DNA of 47,301 nt from a virus. The position numbers and the translations under genes are program-made. Positions 1-7,207 of the stretch are shown one piece after another. Each line of letters starts with the position of its first letter. The first letter of the stretch is position 1. The stretch spans positions 1-47,301 of IMG/VR virus record IMGVR_UViG_3300036799_000105; one strand, given 5' to 3'. The notes beneath the pieces were generated by a model that was given only the letters and a program-made list of their open reading frames with translations, was not told the origin of the DNA and searched no databases.

Positions 1-52
1 TTCACTTGCGGATTTTCTTATCTCTAGGGTTATTTTCCGAGGAATTGAGTGA

Positions 53-403
53 ATGAAAGGTGGTTACAAGCCGGGCGGCGGAAGACCAAAGGGCACGACA
101 AAGCTGGCCCAAGCAGTCAAGACCGTGCTCGTACCGGCTGGTGAAGCAGTAGGGATGCCTCCCTCACCCGATGGCAACCCACGGCTGACACCGCTCGAGT
201 ATATGCTGGGCGTAATCAACGATCCTGCGGCCGACAGCGCCCGTCGCGATAGGCTTGCGATTGCAGCCGCCCCGTTCGTTCATGAGCGGGTTGCGGACGC
301 GGTCGTCGGCAAGAAGCAGAAGCTGCAAGCTGAAGCTGTGAACGCGGGCGCGGGCAGCGAGTGGGGCGACGACCTCCAGTCTGAGGAGATCAGACCGAAC
401 TAG
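53..403 (+). CDS. terS: Terminase small subunit (putative)
   Basis: A 116-residue protein directly upstream of the large terminase. The N-terminus is Gly/Arg/Lys-rich (GGGRPKG), followed by a conserved block LTPLEYMLGVINDP with a downstream AAPFVHER segment, a pattern I know from small terminase-like proteins of alphaproteobacterial phages. In that role it would recognise the packaging site and load the large subunit. The ATG has a GAGGAATT ribosome site just upstream; the stop is 12 bases before terL. The family pattern and position agree, but no classic helix-turn-helix is obvious to me, so the functional call rests mostly on context. Confidence 0.72.
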   Translation: MKGGYKPGGGRPKGTTKLAQAVKTVLVPAGEAVGMPPSPDGNPRLTPLEYMLGVINDPAADSARRDRLAIAAAPFVHERVADAVVGKKQKLQAEAVNAGAGSEWGDDLQSEEIRPN

Positions 404-415
404 CGGTAGGAAACC

Positions 416-2089
416 ATGCCTGACTGGGATACGTCCTGCCCGGACTGGGAGGAGCGGCTGCTCGCTGGCCGCTCGCTCGTGCCGGATCTGCCATTGTTCC
501 GCAAGGAGGCCGACAAGGCCCTGCGGGTGTTCAAGCGGCTACGGATCCCGGATGTCATTGGAACGCCGACCAACGGCGAGGCTGCGGGGCCCTGGCTGTT
601 CCCAATCGTCGAGGCAATCTTCGGTGCCTACGATGCGCCGGCCAATCGGCGAGCGATCCAGGAATGCTTCCTGCTCGTGCCGAAGAAGAACTGGAAGACC
701 GGCGCCTCGGCCTGCATCATGCTGACGGCGCTGATACTCAACCGGAGGCCCGAGGCTGAACTGACGCTGATCGCGCCGACCAAGGACGTGGCCGATCGAG
801 CGTTTGGGCATGTCCAGGGATCGATCCGGCTGGACGGCCAGCTCACCAAGCTGTTCCACCCACAGAACCACATCCGGACCATCACGCACCGGAACACGGG
901 CGCCAAGCTCCAGGTGAAGGCGGCGGACACGGACGTCGTCACCGGCATCCGCTCCGCCTACATGATGATCGACGAGACGCATGTTTTTGCCACCAAGTCG
1001 GCGGCCACTGGGATCTTCCTCGAGATCCGTGGCGCGCTCGCGGCCAGGCCTGACGGGTTCCTGATCCAGATCACCACGCAGTCGAAGAACCCGCCGGTCG
1101 GAGTGTTCAGGACCGAGTTGCACAATGCGCGCGATGTGCGGGACGGCAAGCTGCAGCTTCCGCTGCTGCCGATCCTCTACGAGCTGCCGCCACGGATCGC
1201 TGACGATGGTGCCTGGAAGGAGCGGCAATACTGGGGGCTGGTGAACCCGAACATCAACCGCTCGGTGGACGAGGCGTTCCTGGCGCGGGAACTGATGAAG
1301 GCCGAGCGCGAGGGCATCCAGGCGCTGGGGCTGTTTGCCAGCCAGCACTTCAACATCGAGATCGGCATCTCGCTGCGGACGGATCGCTGGCCGGGCGCTG
1401 AGTACTGGCAGAGCCGGGCGGACCCGTCGCTGACCTACGACGAGGTGTTGCTGCGGTCAGAGGTGATCGTGGTCGGGATCGACGGTGGCGGCCTCGACGA
1501 TCTGTTCGGGCTTGCCATCCTGGGACGGGACAAGGAGACCAAGGACTGGCTGCTGTGGACGCACGCCTGGTGCCACAGCGGTGTGCTCACCCGGCGCCGC
1601 TCGATCGCCCAGCATCTACGGGACTTCGAAGCTGACGGCGACCTGACGATCGTCGAGGACATCGCCACGGTCGAGCCTGAGATCGTCGCCATGGTTGCCG
1701 AGATCAAGCAGCAGGATTTACTCGGCGCGGTCGCGGCGGACAGCGAGGGGCCGTTCGGCGAGTTCGTCGACCTGCTCGACCAGATCGAGGTGACGCAGGA
1801 GAACAAGCTGCTGGTCGGCGTCAATCAGGGCATCCGCCTGATGCGCGCCATCAAGACCACGGAGCGGCGGCTGGCATCCGGCACGATGCGGCATAACGGC
1901 ACGCGGCTGATGGCTTGGTGTGTCGGCAACCTCAAGATCGAGGCGACGGCGACTGCGCTGCGGGCGACCAAGGCGAATGCTGGTGATGCGAAGATCGATC
2001 CGGCGATGGCGATGTTCGACGCGGTCGACATTCTGACGACCAACCCGGATCCGAAGTTGAAGCCGACGTATCAGCTATTCTTCGCGTAA
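416..2089 (+). CDS. terL: Terminase large subunit (Terminase_1 type)
   Basis: A 557-residue packaging motor. The ATPase half carries a variant Walker A, VPKKNWKTG (Lys94), and a Walker B MMIDETH (Asp186, Glu187). The nuclease half opens with VGIDGGGLDD around Asp356, the RNase H-like metal site. Length and order fit the HK97-like terminase group (PF03354). The enzyme pumps DNA into proheads and cuts the concatemer. The start has a GTAGGAAACC ribosome site. It is the second gene of the packaging operon and is followed by genes on the opposite strand, so head genes beyond 3319 need readthrough of that cassette or their own promoter. Confidence 0.95.
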   Translation: MPDWDTSCPDWEERLLAGRSLVPDLPLFRKEADKALRVFKRLRIPDVIGTPTNGEAAGPWLFPIVEAIFGAYDAPANRRAIQECFLLVPKKNWKTGASACIMLTALILNRRPEAELTLIAPTKDVADRAFGHVQGSIRLDGQLTKLFHPQNHIRTITHRNTGAKLQVKAADTDVVTGIRSAYMMIDETHVFATKSAATGIFLEIRGALAARPDGFLIQITTQSKNPPVGVFRTELHNARDVRDGKLQLPLLPILYELPPRIADDGAWKERQYWGLVNPNINRSVDEAFLARELMKAEREGIQALGLFASQHFNIEIGISLRTDRWPGAEYWQSRADPSLTYDEVLLRSEVIVVGIDGGGLDDLFGLAILGRDKETKDWLLWTHAWCHSGVLTRRRSIAQHLRDFEADGDLTIVEDIATVEPEIVAMVAEIKQQDLLGAVAADSEGPFGEFVDLLDQIEVTQENKLLVGVNQGIRLMRAIKTTERRLASGTMRHNGTRLMAWCVGNLKIEATATALRATKANAGDAKIDPAMAMFDAVDILTTNPDPKLKPTYQLFFA

Positions 2090-2096
2090 GACTGTA

Positions 2097-2459
2097 TTAG
2101 CCGCTCGTGATACATCGCTGAGTCGAGATCAGGTCGCTAACCGTGGCACGCTGGCCCTTCAGCGAGGCAACCTGAGGTGCGATATCACCTCCGCCCATAG
2201 AGGCCGTCGGTAGGCCGATCAGGAACACGCCCCAGGCATCGTTAATGGACGCGGACTTCTGCTGCAGCATGGCGGTCTGCAAGGCAGTCTCGATCCGCTG
2301 CTGCAGACCAAGCAGCCGGTCACAGGAATACCCCGCATAGATCGATGGCGGGATAGTGGCGGCTGGAATGCTCTCGGGCGGCGTCGCGCAGGCACCTAGC
2401 GACGCCAAGAGAGCCAGCACGGCGTAATTGAGGGGGAACAGTCTAGCGGCGCAGGGCAT
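2097..2459 (-). CDS. Small lipoprotein
   Basis: A putative outer-membrane lipoprotein. The preferred start at 2459 gives a short basic N-terminus, a hydrophobic stretch (YAVLALLASLGAC) and a lipobox LGAC; the mature part begins CATPPESIPAATIPPS. Two later cysteines (YSCDRL and QRCI) could pair. A Gly-rich patch with MGGGDIAP suggests a helical-hairpin lipoprotein of a kind common in proteobacteria. It overlaps the end of the upstream minus-strand gene by 17 bases, implying coupling. An upstream start at 2501 is possible but adds a long pre-signal tail. Role unknown: lysogenic conversion, superinfection exclusion or, less likely, an outer spanin. Confidence 0.65.
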   Translation of the reverse strand: MPCAARLFPLNYAVLALLASLGACATPPESIPAATIPPSIYAGYSCDRLLGLQQRIETALQTAMLQQKSASINDAWGVFLIGLPTASMGGGDIAPQVASLKGQRATVSDLISTQRCITSG

Positions 2460-2727
2460 CTGCGAGATCGCAAGCCTGGGCGGACGCCTGGACGAAATCA
2501 TACCGGACGCCCGAGAGCCGATTGCCCATCTGGAGGATGCAGTCGTTTCTGGATACGCTCTCGGTCATTACCGTCGCATAGGTCGGGAAGTTCTTCTGAT
2601 ATCGCGCTTTCGCGGCCTCTTGGGGTTCGCTGTTGATCGCCGCGGCGGCGCCCAATAGGCCCCCGACGGCCATGATTGAGCCGGCGCATAGGACAGCGCG
2701 GCCGAAGGACATGCGTTTATACGCCAT
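2443..2727 (-). CDS. Exported or membrane-anchored small protein
   Basis: 94 residues starting with a basic N-terminus and one hydrophobic segment (AVLCAGSIMAVGGLLGAAAA), which could be a signal peptide or membrane anchor; the rest is soluble with two cysteines (NDCIL, QACDL). A GAGAGGGAAC ribosome site precedes the ATG at 2727. Second of three minus-strand exported proteins, overlapping the lipoprotein gene. I do not recognise the family. An inner-membrane protein overlapping a lipoprotein gene is the architecture of spanin pairs, but no coiled coil is evident, so I do not assert that. Confidence 0.6.
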   Translation of the reverse strand: MAYKRMSFGRAVLCAGSIMAVGGLLGAAAAINSEPQEAAKARYQKNFPTYATVMTESVSRNDCILQMGNRLSGVRYDFVQASAQACDLADALRR

Positions 2728-2744
2728 GGGGTTCCCTCTCGCTT

Positions 2745-3161
2745 TCAGTCTTTGGTGCAGGCTGCGGCGATCGTGAAGGAAGCATCGCTGCCGAACGTCT
2801 GCATGTAGGCTTGCATGACTTCGGCAGTGCCGCGATCAATGCGAACGAGGAAAATCGTAAAGCCGCTGTAGCCGCCGTAGCCGTTCTTTCCATTTGCCCA
2901 GCCATGGACATAGGTGACGCCGTTGCACCTTCCCGCGACCGTGACATTCCGAAACAGCACGGACGTCGGGTCACGCGATCGATCGATCACGGCCGCTTTT
3001 GCCAAGGAAATTGCCGAAGCCTCTGGCGTCGCCGCTTGGGCGTTCCACGAGATGCAGAGACTCGCTACCAAAAATAGGGCGAGCGTCCTCGCTCTCTCCG
3101 GGCGGATTGCGGTGTTCAATTTGAGGCGGCGGGCGAGCGTTGGTAAGGTGTGCTTAGCCAT
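2745..3161 (-). CDS. Secreted protein with GYSGF-type domain
   Basis: 138 residues. An N-terminal signal peptide (ALFLVASLCISWNAQA, predicted cleavage after Ala) leads to a mature domain with the pattern RDPTSVLFRNV...CNGVTY...NGYGGYSGF. This pattern occurs in small periplasmic proteins of alphaproteobacteria; function unknown. Two cysteines (GRCNG, AACTKD) could form a disulphide in the periplasm. The ATG at 3161 has a GAAGGAACC ribosome site. First gene of the minus-strand cassette, so its promoter should lie in 3162-3318. Confidence 0.72.
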   Translation of the reverse strand: MAKHTLPTLARRLKLNTAIRPERARTLALFLVASLCISWNAQAATPEASAISLAKAAVIDRSRDPTSVLFRNVTVAGRCNGVTYVHGWANGKNGYGGYSGFTIFLVRIDRGTAEVMQAYMQTFGSDASFTIAAACTKD

Positions 3162-3318
3162 GATCGAAGGTTCCTTCTTCGGTTAGGTTAGGACCGTCGC
3201 CTGTGCCCAACACGGCGGCGGTCCGCTTCGCTCGTAGCCCAGGCGCGTCGGCGATTGCAAGCCCGGATCAACCCGGTTGCGGAACACAAGCCCCATTACA
3301 ACCAGAGAGAGGTCCGAC
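3162..3318. promoter_or_regulatory. Divergent intergenic region, probable promoters
   Basis: 157 bases between the divergent moron-like cassette (leftward) and the capsid gene (rightward). It should carry the moron promoter, possibly a promoter for head genes, and the AGAGAGAGG ribosome site of the capsid ORF. A short tandem GGTTAGGTTAGG is visible near 3181-3191. No convincing -35/-10 pair stands out to me. Confidence 0.4.
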
Positions 3319-5268
3319 ATGGACGTGTCGACCCGCGCCTACAGTCTGCTCGAGATCAAGTCGGTCAACGAGGAGAGCCGTACCATCCGCGGGATGGCGA
3401 CGACGCCCAGCACGGATCGCCAGGGCGATATCATTGAGCCGCTCGGCGTGAAGTTCGCCAACCCGCTGCCGTTGCTGTGGCAGCACAAGAGCGACAAGCC
3501 TGTCGGGCTCGCCACGTTCGACAAGCCGAGCAAGGCCGGCATCGGTTTCTCGGCCTCGCTTGCGGCGATCAGCGAGCCTGGGACGCTGAAGGACCGCATT
3601 GACGAGGCATGGCAGTCGCTCAAGGCGGGCCTCGTGCGCGGCGTGTCCGTCGGCTTCAAGCCGATCGAGTATTCCTTCATCGACGGCGGCGGTGTGCGCT
3701 TCGTCGAGAGCGAGGTGTTGGAGCTGTCGCTGGTGACGATCCCGGCCAACGTGGACGCCACCATCACCTCCATCAAGAGCATCGATGCCGACCTGCGCGC
3801 CGCGAATGGCAAGCCGCAGGCAGCCGATCCACAGCCCGGCGCATCGGGAAAATCCAAACCGGTTCAAAGGGGAAAGAACATGAGTAAGCGGACGATCAAC
3901 GAACAGATCACTGCGTTCGAGGGGACGCGTCAGGCCAAGTCGGCACGCCTCTCCGAGATCCAGGATGGTGCGATGGAAGAAAATCGCACGAAGGACGAGG
4001 GCGAGCGCGAGGAATTCGAGACGCTGCAGCGCGACATCGAGGGCATCGATCTGGAGCTGGTTGATCTCCGCAAGATGGAGAAGATGAATGTGGCGGCTGC
4101 GCGGGCGGTCGAGAACGTCAAAGATCCCGACAGTGCCAGCCAGGCGCGGACTGGCGTTGTGGCCGCGACGGCGAAGGTGAAGCTGCCGCCTGGAATTCCG
4201 TTCACCAGATTTGCGATTTCGCTGATGGTTGCCAAGGGCAACTTGATGCAGGCCGAACGCATCGCGTCGGGCAATGAGCGCTGGCGCAACGAGACACCGG
4301 AGGTCGAGCTTACGCTGCGTGCCGCAGCCGCGGCTGGCACCACGACCGACCCGGCCTGGGCGGGCCCGCTGGTGGTGTATCAGAACCTCCAAAGCGAATT
4401 CGTCGAGTATCTGCGCCCGATGACTATCATTGGTCGCATTCCGGGGCTGCGGCGTGTGCCATTCAAGGTGAAGATCCCGCGGCAGACTGGCGCGGCTAGC
4501 GTTGGTTGGGTAGGCGAAGGCAAGGTCAAGCCGATCAGCGCGCTGGCATTCGATAGTATCACAATGGATATCAGCAAGATTGCTGGCATCATCGTGCTAA
4601 CGGATGAACTGGTGCGGCTCTCCAGCCCTGCAGCCGAGGGTCTGGTGCGTGACGAGCTGGCCAAGGCGATCGTTCAATACATGGACTCGCAGTTCGTCGA
4701 TCCGACGAAAGCCGCCACCGATGTCTCGCCGGCCTCGATCACTTACGGTGTGACGGCGATCCCCGCATCCGGCACCACCGGATCAGCGATGCGCGCCGAC
4801 ATTCGCAACCTGATGGCGACGTTCCTCGACAGCAACCTGCAATTGAGCAGCGCTGTCTGGATCATGACCCAGCAGACAGCGCTTGGGATCCACCTGATGA
4901 CGAACGCTCTCGGGCAGCCGGAATTTCCTGACATCACGATGGGTGGCGGCACGCTCCTCGGCCTGCCGGTTATTACCTCTGAGGGTGTGCCTCAATCCGG
5001 CGGCTCGCCGTCCGATGGGTTCCCGATCATCCTGGTAAATGCGAGCGATATCCTGCTCGCGGACGACGGCCAGGTTGTTATCGACGCGTCGCGTGAGGCC
5101 TCGCTGCAGATGGACACGACGCCTGACTCACCCGCCACCTCATCGACCATCATGATCTCGATGTGGCAGCAGAACATGATGGCGATCAAAGCCGAGCGCT
5201 ACATCAACTGGGCGAAGCGCCGGGCTGAATGTGTCGGCTACATCTCGGGCGCGAAATACGCCGAGTGA
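3319..5268 (+). CDS. Fused S78 prohead protease and HK97 major capsid protein
   Basis: One 649-residue frame. Residues 1-~170 are a prohead protease (S78/U35, PF04586): His56 in WQHKSDKPVG, Ser110 in RGVSVGF, and acidic residue near 135 in VLELSLVTIPAN. From about 188 there is a coiled-coil scaffold (delta-like) domain rich in Glu and Lys, then an HK97 capsid fold (PF05065) with VPFKVKIPRQTG, WVGEGKVKPIS and ITSEGVPQSGG. The ATG at 3319 has an AGAGAGAGG ribosome site; a TTG at 3277 would add 14 residues and is less likely. A strong in-frame internal start sits at 3880 (listed separately). The protease should cut itself and the scaffold from the capsid during maturation. Confidence 0.93.
   Translation: MDVSTRAYSLLEIKSVNEESRTIRGMATTPSTDRQGDIIEPLGVKFANPLPLLWQHKSDKPVGLATFDKPSKAGIGFSASLAAISEPGTLKDRIDEAWQSLKAGLVRGVSVGFKPIEYSFIDGGGVRFVESEVLELSLVTIPANVDATITSIKSIDADLRAANGKPQAADPQPGASGKSKPVQRGKNMSKRTINEQITAFEGTRQAKSARLSEIQDGAMEENRTKDEGEREEFETLQRDIEGIDLELVDLRKMEKMNVAAARAVENVKDPDSASQARTGVVAATAKVKLPPGIPFTRFAISLMVAKGNLMQAERIASGNERWRNETPEVELTLRAAAAAGTTTDPAWAGPLVVYQNLQSEFVEYLRPMTIIGRIPGLRRVPFKVKIPRQTGAASVGWVGEGKVKPISALAFDSITMDISKIAGIIVLTDELVRLSSPAAEGLVRDELAKAIVQYMDSQFVDPTKAATDVSPASITYGVTAIPASGTTGSAMRADIRNLMATFLDSNLQLSSAVWIMTQQTALGIHLMTNALGQPEFPDITMGGGTLLGLPVITSEGVPQSGGSPSDGFPIILVNASDILLADDGQVVIDASREASLQMDTTPDSPATSSTIMISMWQQNMMAIKAERYINWAKRRAECVGYISGAKYAE
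3866..3882 (+). promoter_or_regulatory. Internal ribosome site and start for capsid-only product
   Basis: AAAGGGGAAAG precedes an ATG at 3880 that is in frame with the long ORF (codon 188). Translation from here would yield scaffold plus capsid without the protease, 462 residues beginning MSKRTINEQI. The site falls exactly at the boundary between the protease and the scaffold domain, as if two genes fused while keeping the second ribosome site. Seen in sequence; use of the site is inference. Confidence 0.65.
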
Positions 5269-5277
5269 GCGTTGCAT

Positions 5278-5306
5278 CTCCGCCTCGCCGATAGCGCGGG
5301 GCGGAG
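5278..5306 (+). promoter_or_regulatory. Strong RNA hairpin after the capsid gene
   Basis: An 11-bp stem with one G-U pair: CTCCGCCTCGC (5278-5288) pairs with GCGGGGCGGAG (5296-5306), loop of seven bases. There is no T-run, so it is not a standard terminator. Its 3' arm contains the ribosome site (GGAGG, 5303-5307) of the 23-codon ORF at 5314. It could stabilise the capsid mRNA end or limit translation of the small peptide. Confidence 0.6.
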
Positions 5307-5313
5307 GTTCTTC

Positions 5314-5385
5314 ATGGGGCAGCATGTGATCCTGCTCGGTCTGTTCGGCGTGATGGTCATCATCCTTGTCGCTGGCGTCACCTGA
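5314..5385 (+). CDS. 23-residue membrane peptide
   Basis: A 23-codon ORF, MGQHVILLGLFGVMVIILVA plus GVT, that is almost entirely one transmembrane helix. It has an ideal GGAGG ribosome site seven bases before the ATG, partly buried in the hairpin at 5278-5306, and sits between the capsid gene and the proline-rich gene (start 5397). Very small membrane peptides in phages can act in lysis control or membrane association, but nothing here proves a role. Too short for most gene finders. Confidence 0.55.
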   Translation: MGQHVILLGLFGVMVIILVAGVT

Positions 5386-5396
5386 TCGGAGAAACC

Positions 5397-5753
5397 ATGA
5401 CCAAGGTAATCGTGAACAAAGGCGGCAAGGTCTGGGACCGCGAAAAGCACCGTGAGGCCAAAGAAGGCGAGGTGGTCGAGGTTAAGGAGATCGAGGCGAA
5501 GATCCTGAAGCATCGTGGCCACGCGTCAGATGCTCCGCCGGAAGCGCCCCCGGCGAGCAAGCCGACAACCGCAGCGCCGAAGCCGCCGCCGCCTGAGCCC
5601 CCGCCTGAGCCCCCGCCACCAGCTCCGCCTCCATCACCGCCTCCTCCGCCGCCGGCGCCGCCTCAGCGCGAGGCGCAGGCCGCACCGGACTCATATGCTG
5701 CCGAGCAGGTTCGTAACCGCTACCGCCGTCGCGATCTGCGGTCTGAGGAGTGA
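5397..5753 (+). CDS. Proline-rich virion-associated protein
   Basis: 118 residues. The first ~45 form a compact basic/acidic domain (VIVNKGGKVWDREKH, GEVVEVKEIEAKIL) resembling small beta-rich domains found near phage head genes. Residues ~50-90 are almost pure Pro/Ala/Glu with runs of PPPPEPPPEPPPP. The C-terminus is basic (RNRYRRRDLRSEE). It lies between capsid and portal with a GGAGAAACC ribosome site. Possible head decoration, linker or scaffold-interacting protein; I cannot name a family with assurance. The long polyproline tract is an obvious recombination or stalling site. Confidence 0.7.
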   Translation: MTKVIVNKGGKVWDREKHREAKEGEVVEVKEIEAKILKHRGHASDAPPEAPPASKPTTAAPKPPPPEPPPEPPPPAPPPSPPPPPPAPPQREAQAAPDSYAAEQVRNRYRRRDLRSEE

Positions 5754-5756
5754 CGC

Positions 5757-7187
5757 ATGACCGGCGGGCCACTGACCTGGGAGACCGAGGCAAAGTCGTA
5801 TTCCGGTATCTCCGACACCAGCCGCACGGGATATTCGTTCTATCCGCTGGTGCATGAGCCGTTCACCGGAGCATGGCAGCGTAATCTCGAGCTGCGGACC
5901 GAAAGCACTGCGACCTTCCACGCGGTCTATTCGTGCATCACGCTGATCGCGAGCGATGTCAGCAAGGTTCGCATTCGGCTGGTCGAGCAAGATGACGACG
6001 GCATTTGGTCGGAGACGTTCTCGCCTACCTTCAGCCCGGTTCTGGCGAAGCCCAACCGGTATCAGAACCGGATCAAGTTCTACGAGCAGTGGATCGTCAG
6101 CAAGCTCGTCCACGGCAACACGTATGTGCTGAAGGAGCGTGACGGCCGCGGCACTGGGCCGCTGCAGGGCGCGGTGCGCGCGTTGTATATCCTCGATCCG
6201 CTGCGCACGCGGGCGCTCGTGGCACCCGACGGCGAGGTGTTCTACCAATTGTCGCGAGACAATCTCGCCGGCATTACCGAGCCGCTCGACAACCTGATCG
6301 TGCCGGCGAGCGAGATAATTCACGACGTGATGGTGCCGCTGTATCACCCTCTGTGCGGCGTCTCGCCGTTGACGGCATGCGGCCTCGCCGCGGCGACCGG
6401 GCTCAACATCCAGCGCCAGTCCGCAGCATTCTTCGCGCAGCAATCGCAGCCAGGCGGCATTCTCATCGCTCCTGGCCGGATCAGTGAAGAAGATGCCAAA
6501 CGGCTGAAGGCGCACTGGGAGACGAACTACACAGGCGACAACGTCGGCCGCGTCGCCGTCGTGGGCGATGGGCTGAAATACGAGCCGATGTCGGTCAACG
6601 CCGTCGATGCGCAACTGATCGAGCAACTGAAGTGGAGTGCGGAGACGGTGTGCTCGTGCTTCCATGTTCCACCGCATAAGATATCGATCGGCCAGATGCC
6701 GAACTACAACAATGTCGAGGCGCTCGATCAGCAGTATTATTCGCAGTGCCTGCAAGCGTTGTTCGAAAATATCGAGATCTGCCTCGACGAGGGATTGGGC
6801 CTCACCGATCTCGTCGGCAAGACCTACGGCACCGAGTTCGACCTCGACGATCTGATGCGGATGGACACCGCGACCTTGATGAAAGCGCTCAGCGACGGCG
6901 TGCGTGGTGGGCTGCTGGCGCCGAACGAAGGCCGCAAGCGACTTGGCTACAAGCCGGTCGAGGGCGGCGACACGCCATATCTGCAGCATCAGGACTACGG
7001 TCTTGCCGCGCTCGCGAAGCGCGATGCGACCGACAATCCGTTCGCTGCGACCGGTCCAGCCCCGACACCGGTCCCAGCAACTCCGCCTCCAGCCGACGCT
7101 CAGCAGCGTGACCTCGATCTCGAGGCGCTCGCCATGGTCGCCGCGCTGGAGGCGAATACTCAACTGCGCCTGCTTTTCGCGGCGTAA
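5757..7187 (+). CDS. Portal protein (HK97 family)
   Basis: 476 residues matching the HK97-type portal (PF04860). Visible landmarks are FHAVYSCITLIASDVSKV near the N-terminus, the conserved NRIKFYEQWIVSKLVHGNTYV segment, PLYHPLCGVSPLTACGLAA, and HVPPHKISIGQMPNYNNVEALDQQYY. The portal ring is the DNA entry channel and the base of the head-tail connector. The C-terminus is Pro/Ala-rich. The start has a GAGGAGTGACGC ribosome site and lies three bases after the previous stop. Core structural gene. Confidence 0.95.
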   Translation: MTGGPLTWETEAKSYSGISDTSRTGYSFYPLVHEPFTGAWQRNLELRTESTATFHAVYSCITLIASDVSKVRIRLVEQDDDGIWSETFSPTFSPVLAKPNRYQNRIKFYEQWIVSKLVHGNTYVLKERDGRGTGPLQGAVRALYILDPLRTRALVAPDGEVFYQLSRDNLAGITEPLDNLIVPASEIIHDVMVPLYHPLCGVSPLTACGLAAATGLNIQRQSAAFFAQQSQPGGILIAPGRISEEDAKRLKAHWETNYTGDNVGRVAVVGDGLKYEPMSVNAVDAQLIEQLKWSAETVCSCFHVPPHKISIGQMPNYNNVEALDQQYYSQCLQALFENIEICLDEGLGLTDLVGKTYGTEFDLDDLMRMDTATLMKALSDGVRGGLLAPNEGRKRLGYKPVEGGDTPYLQHQDYGLAALAKRDATDNPFAATGPAPTPVPATPPPADAQQRDLDLEALAMVAALEANTQLRLLFAA

Positions 7188-7207
7188 CCCAGCAAGGGGC
7201 CCGGCAG

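Noticed and set aside
539-1348. 269-codon minus-strand frame opposite the large terminase
   Set aside because: No start signal or recognisable motif; terminase motifs occupy the plus strand throughout.
2097-2727. Overlapping lipoprotein and membrane protein as a spanin pair
   Set aside because: No coiled coil in the inner-membrane candidate, opposite strand to late genes and not near lysis genes; left as an alternative only.
3268-4392. Long minus-strand frame opposite the protease-capsid gene
   Set aside because: Composition is that of a shadow frame; the plus strand has clear protease and capsid motifs.
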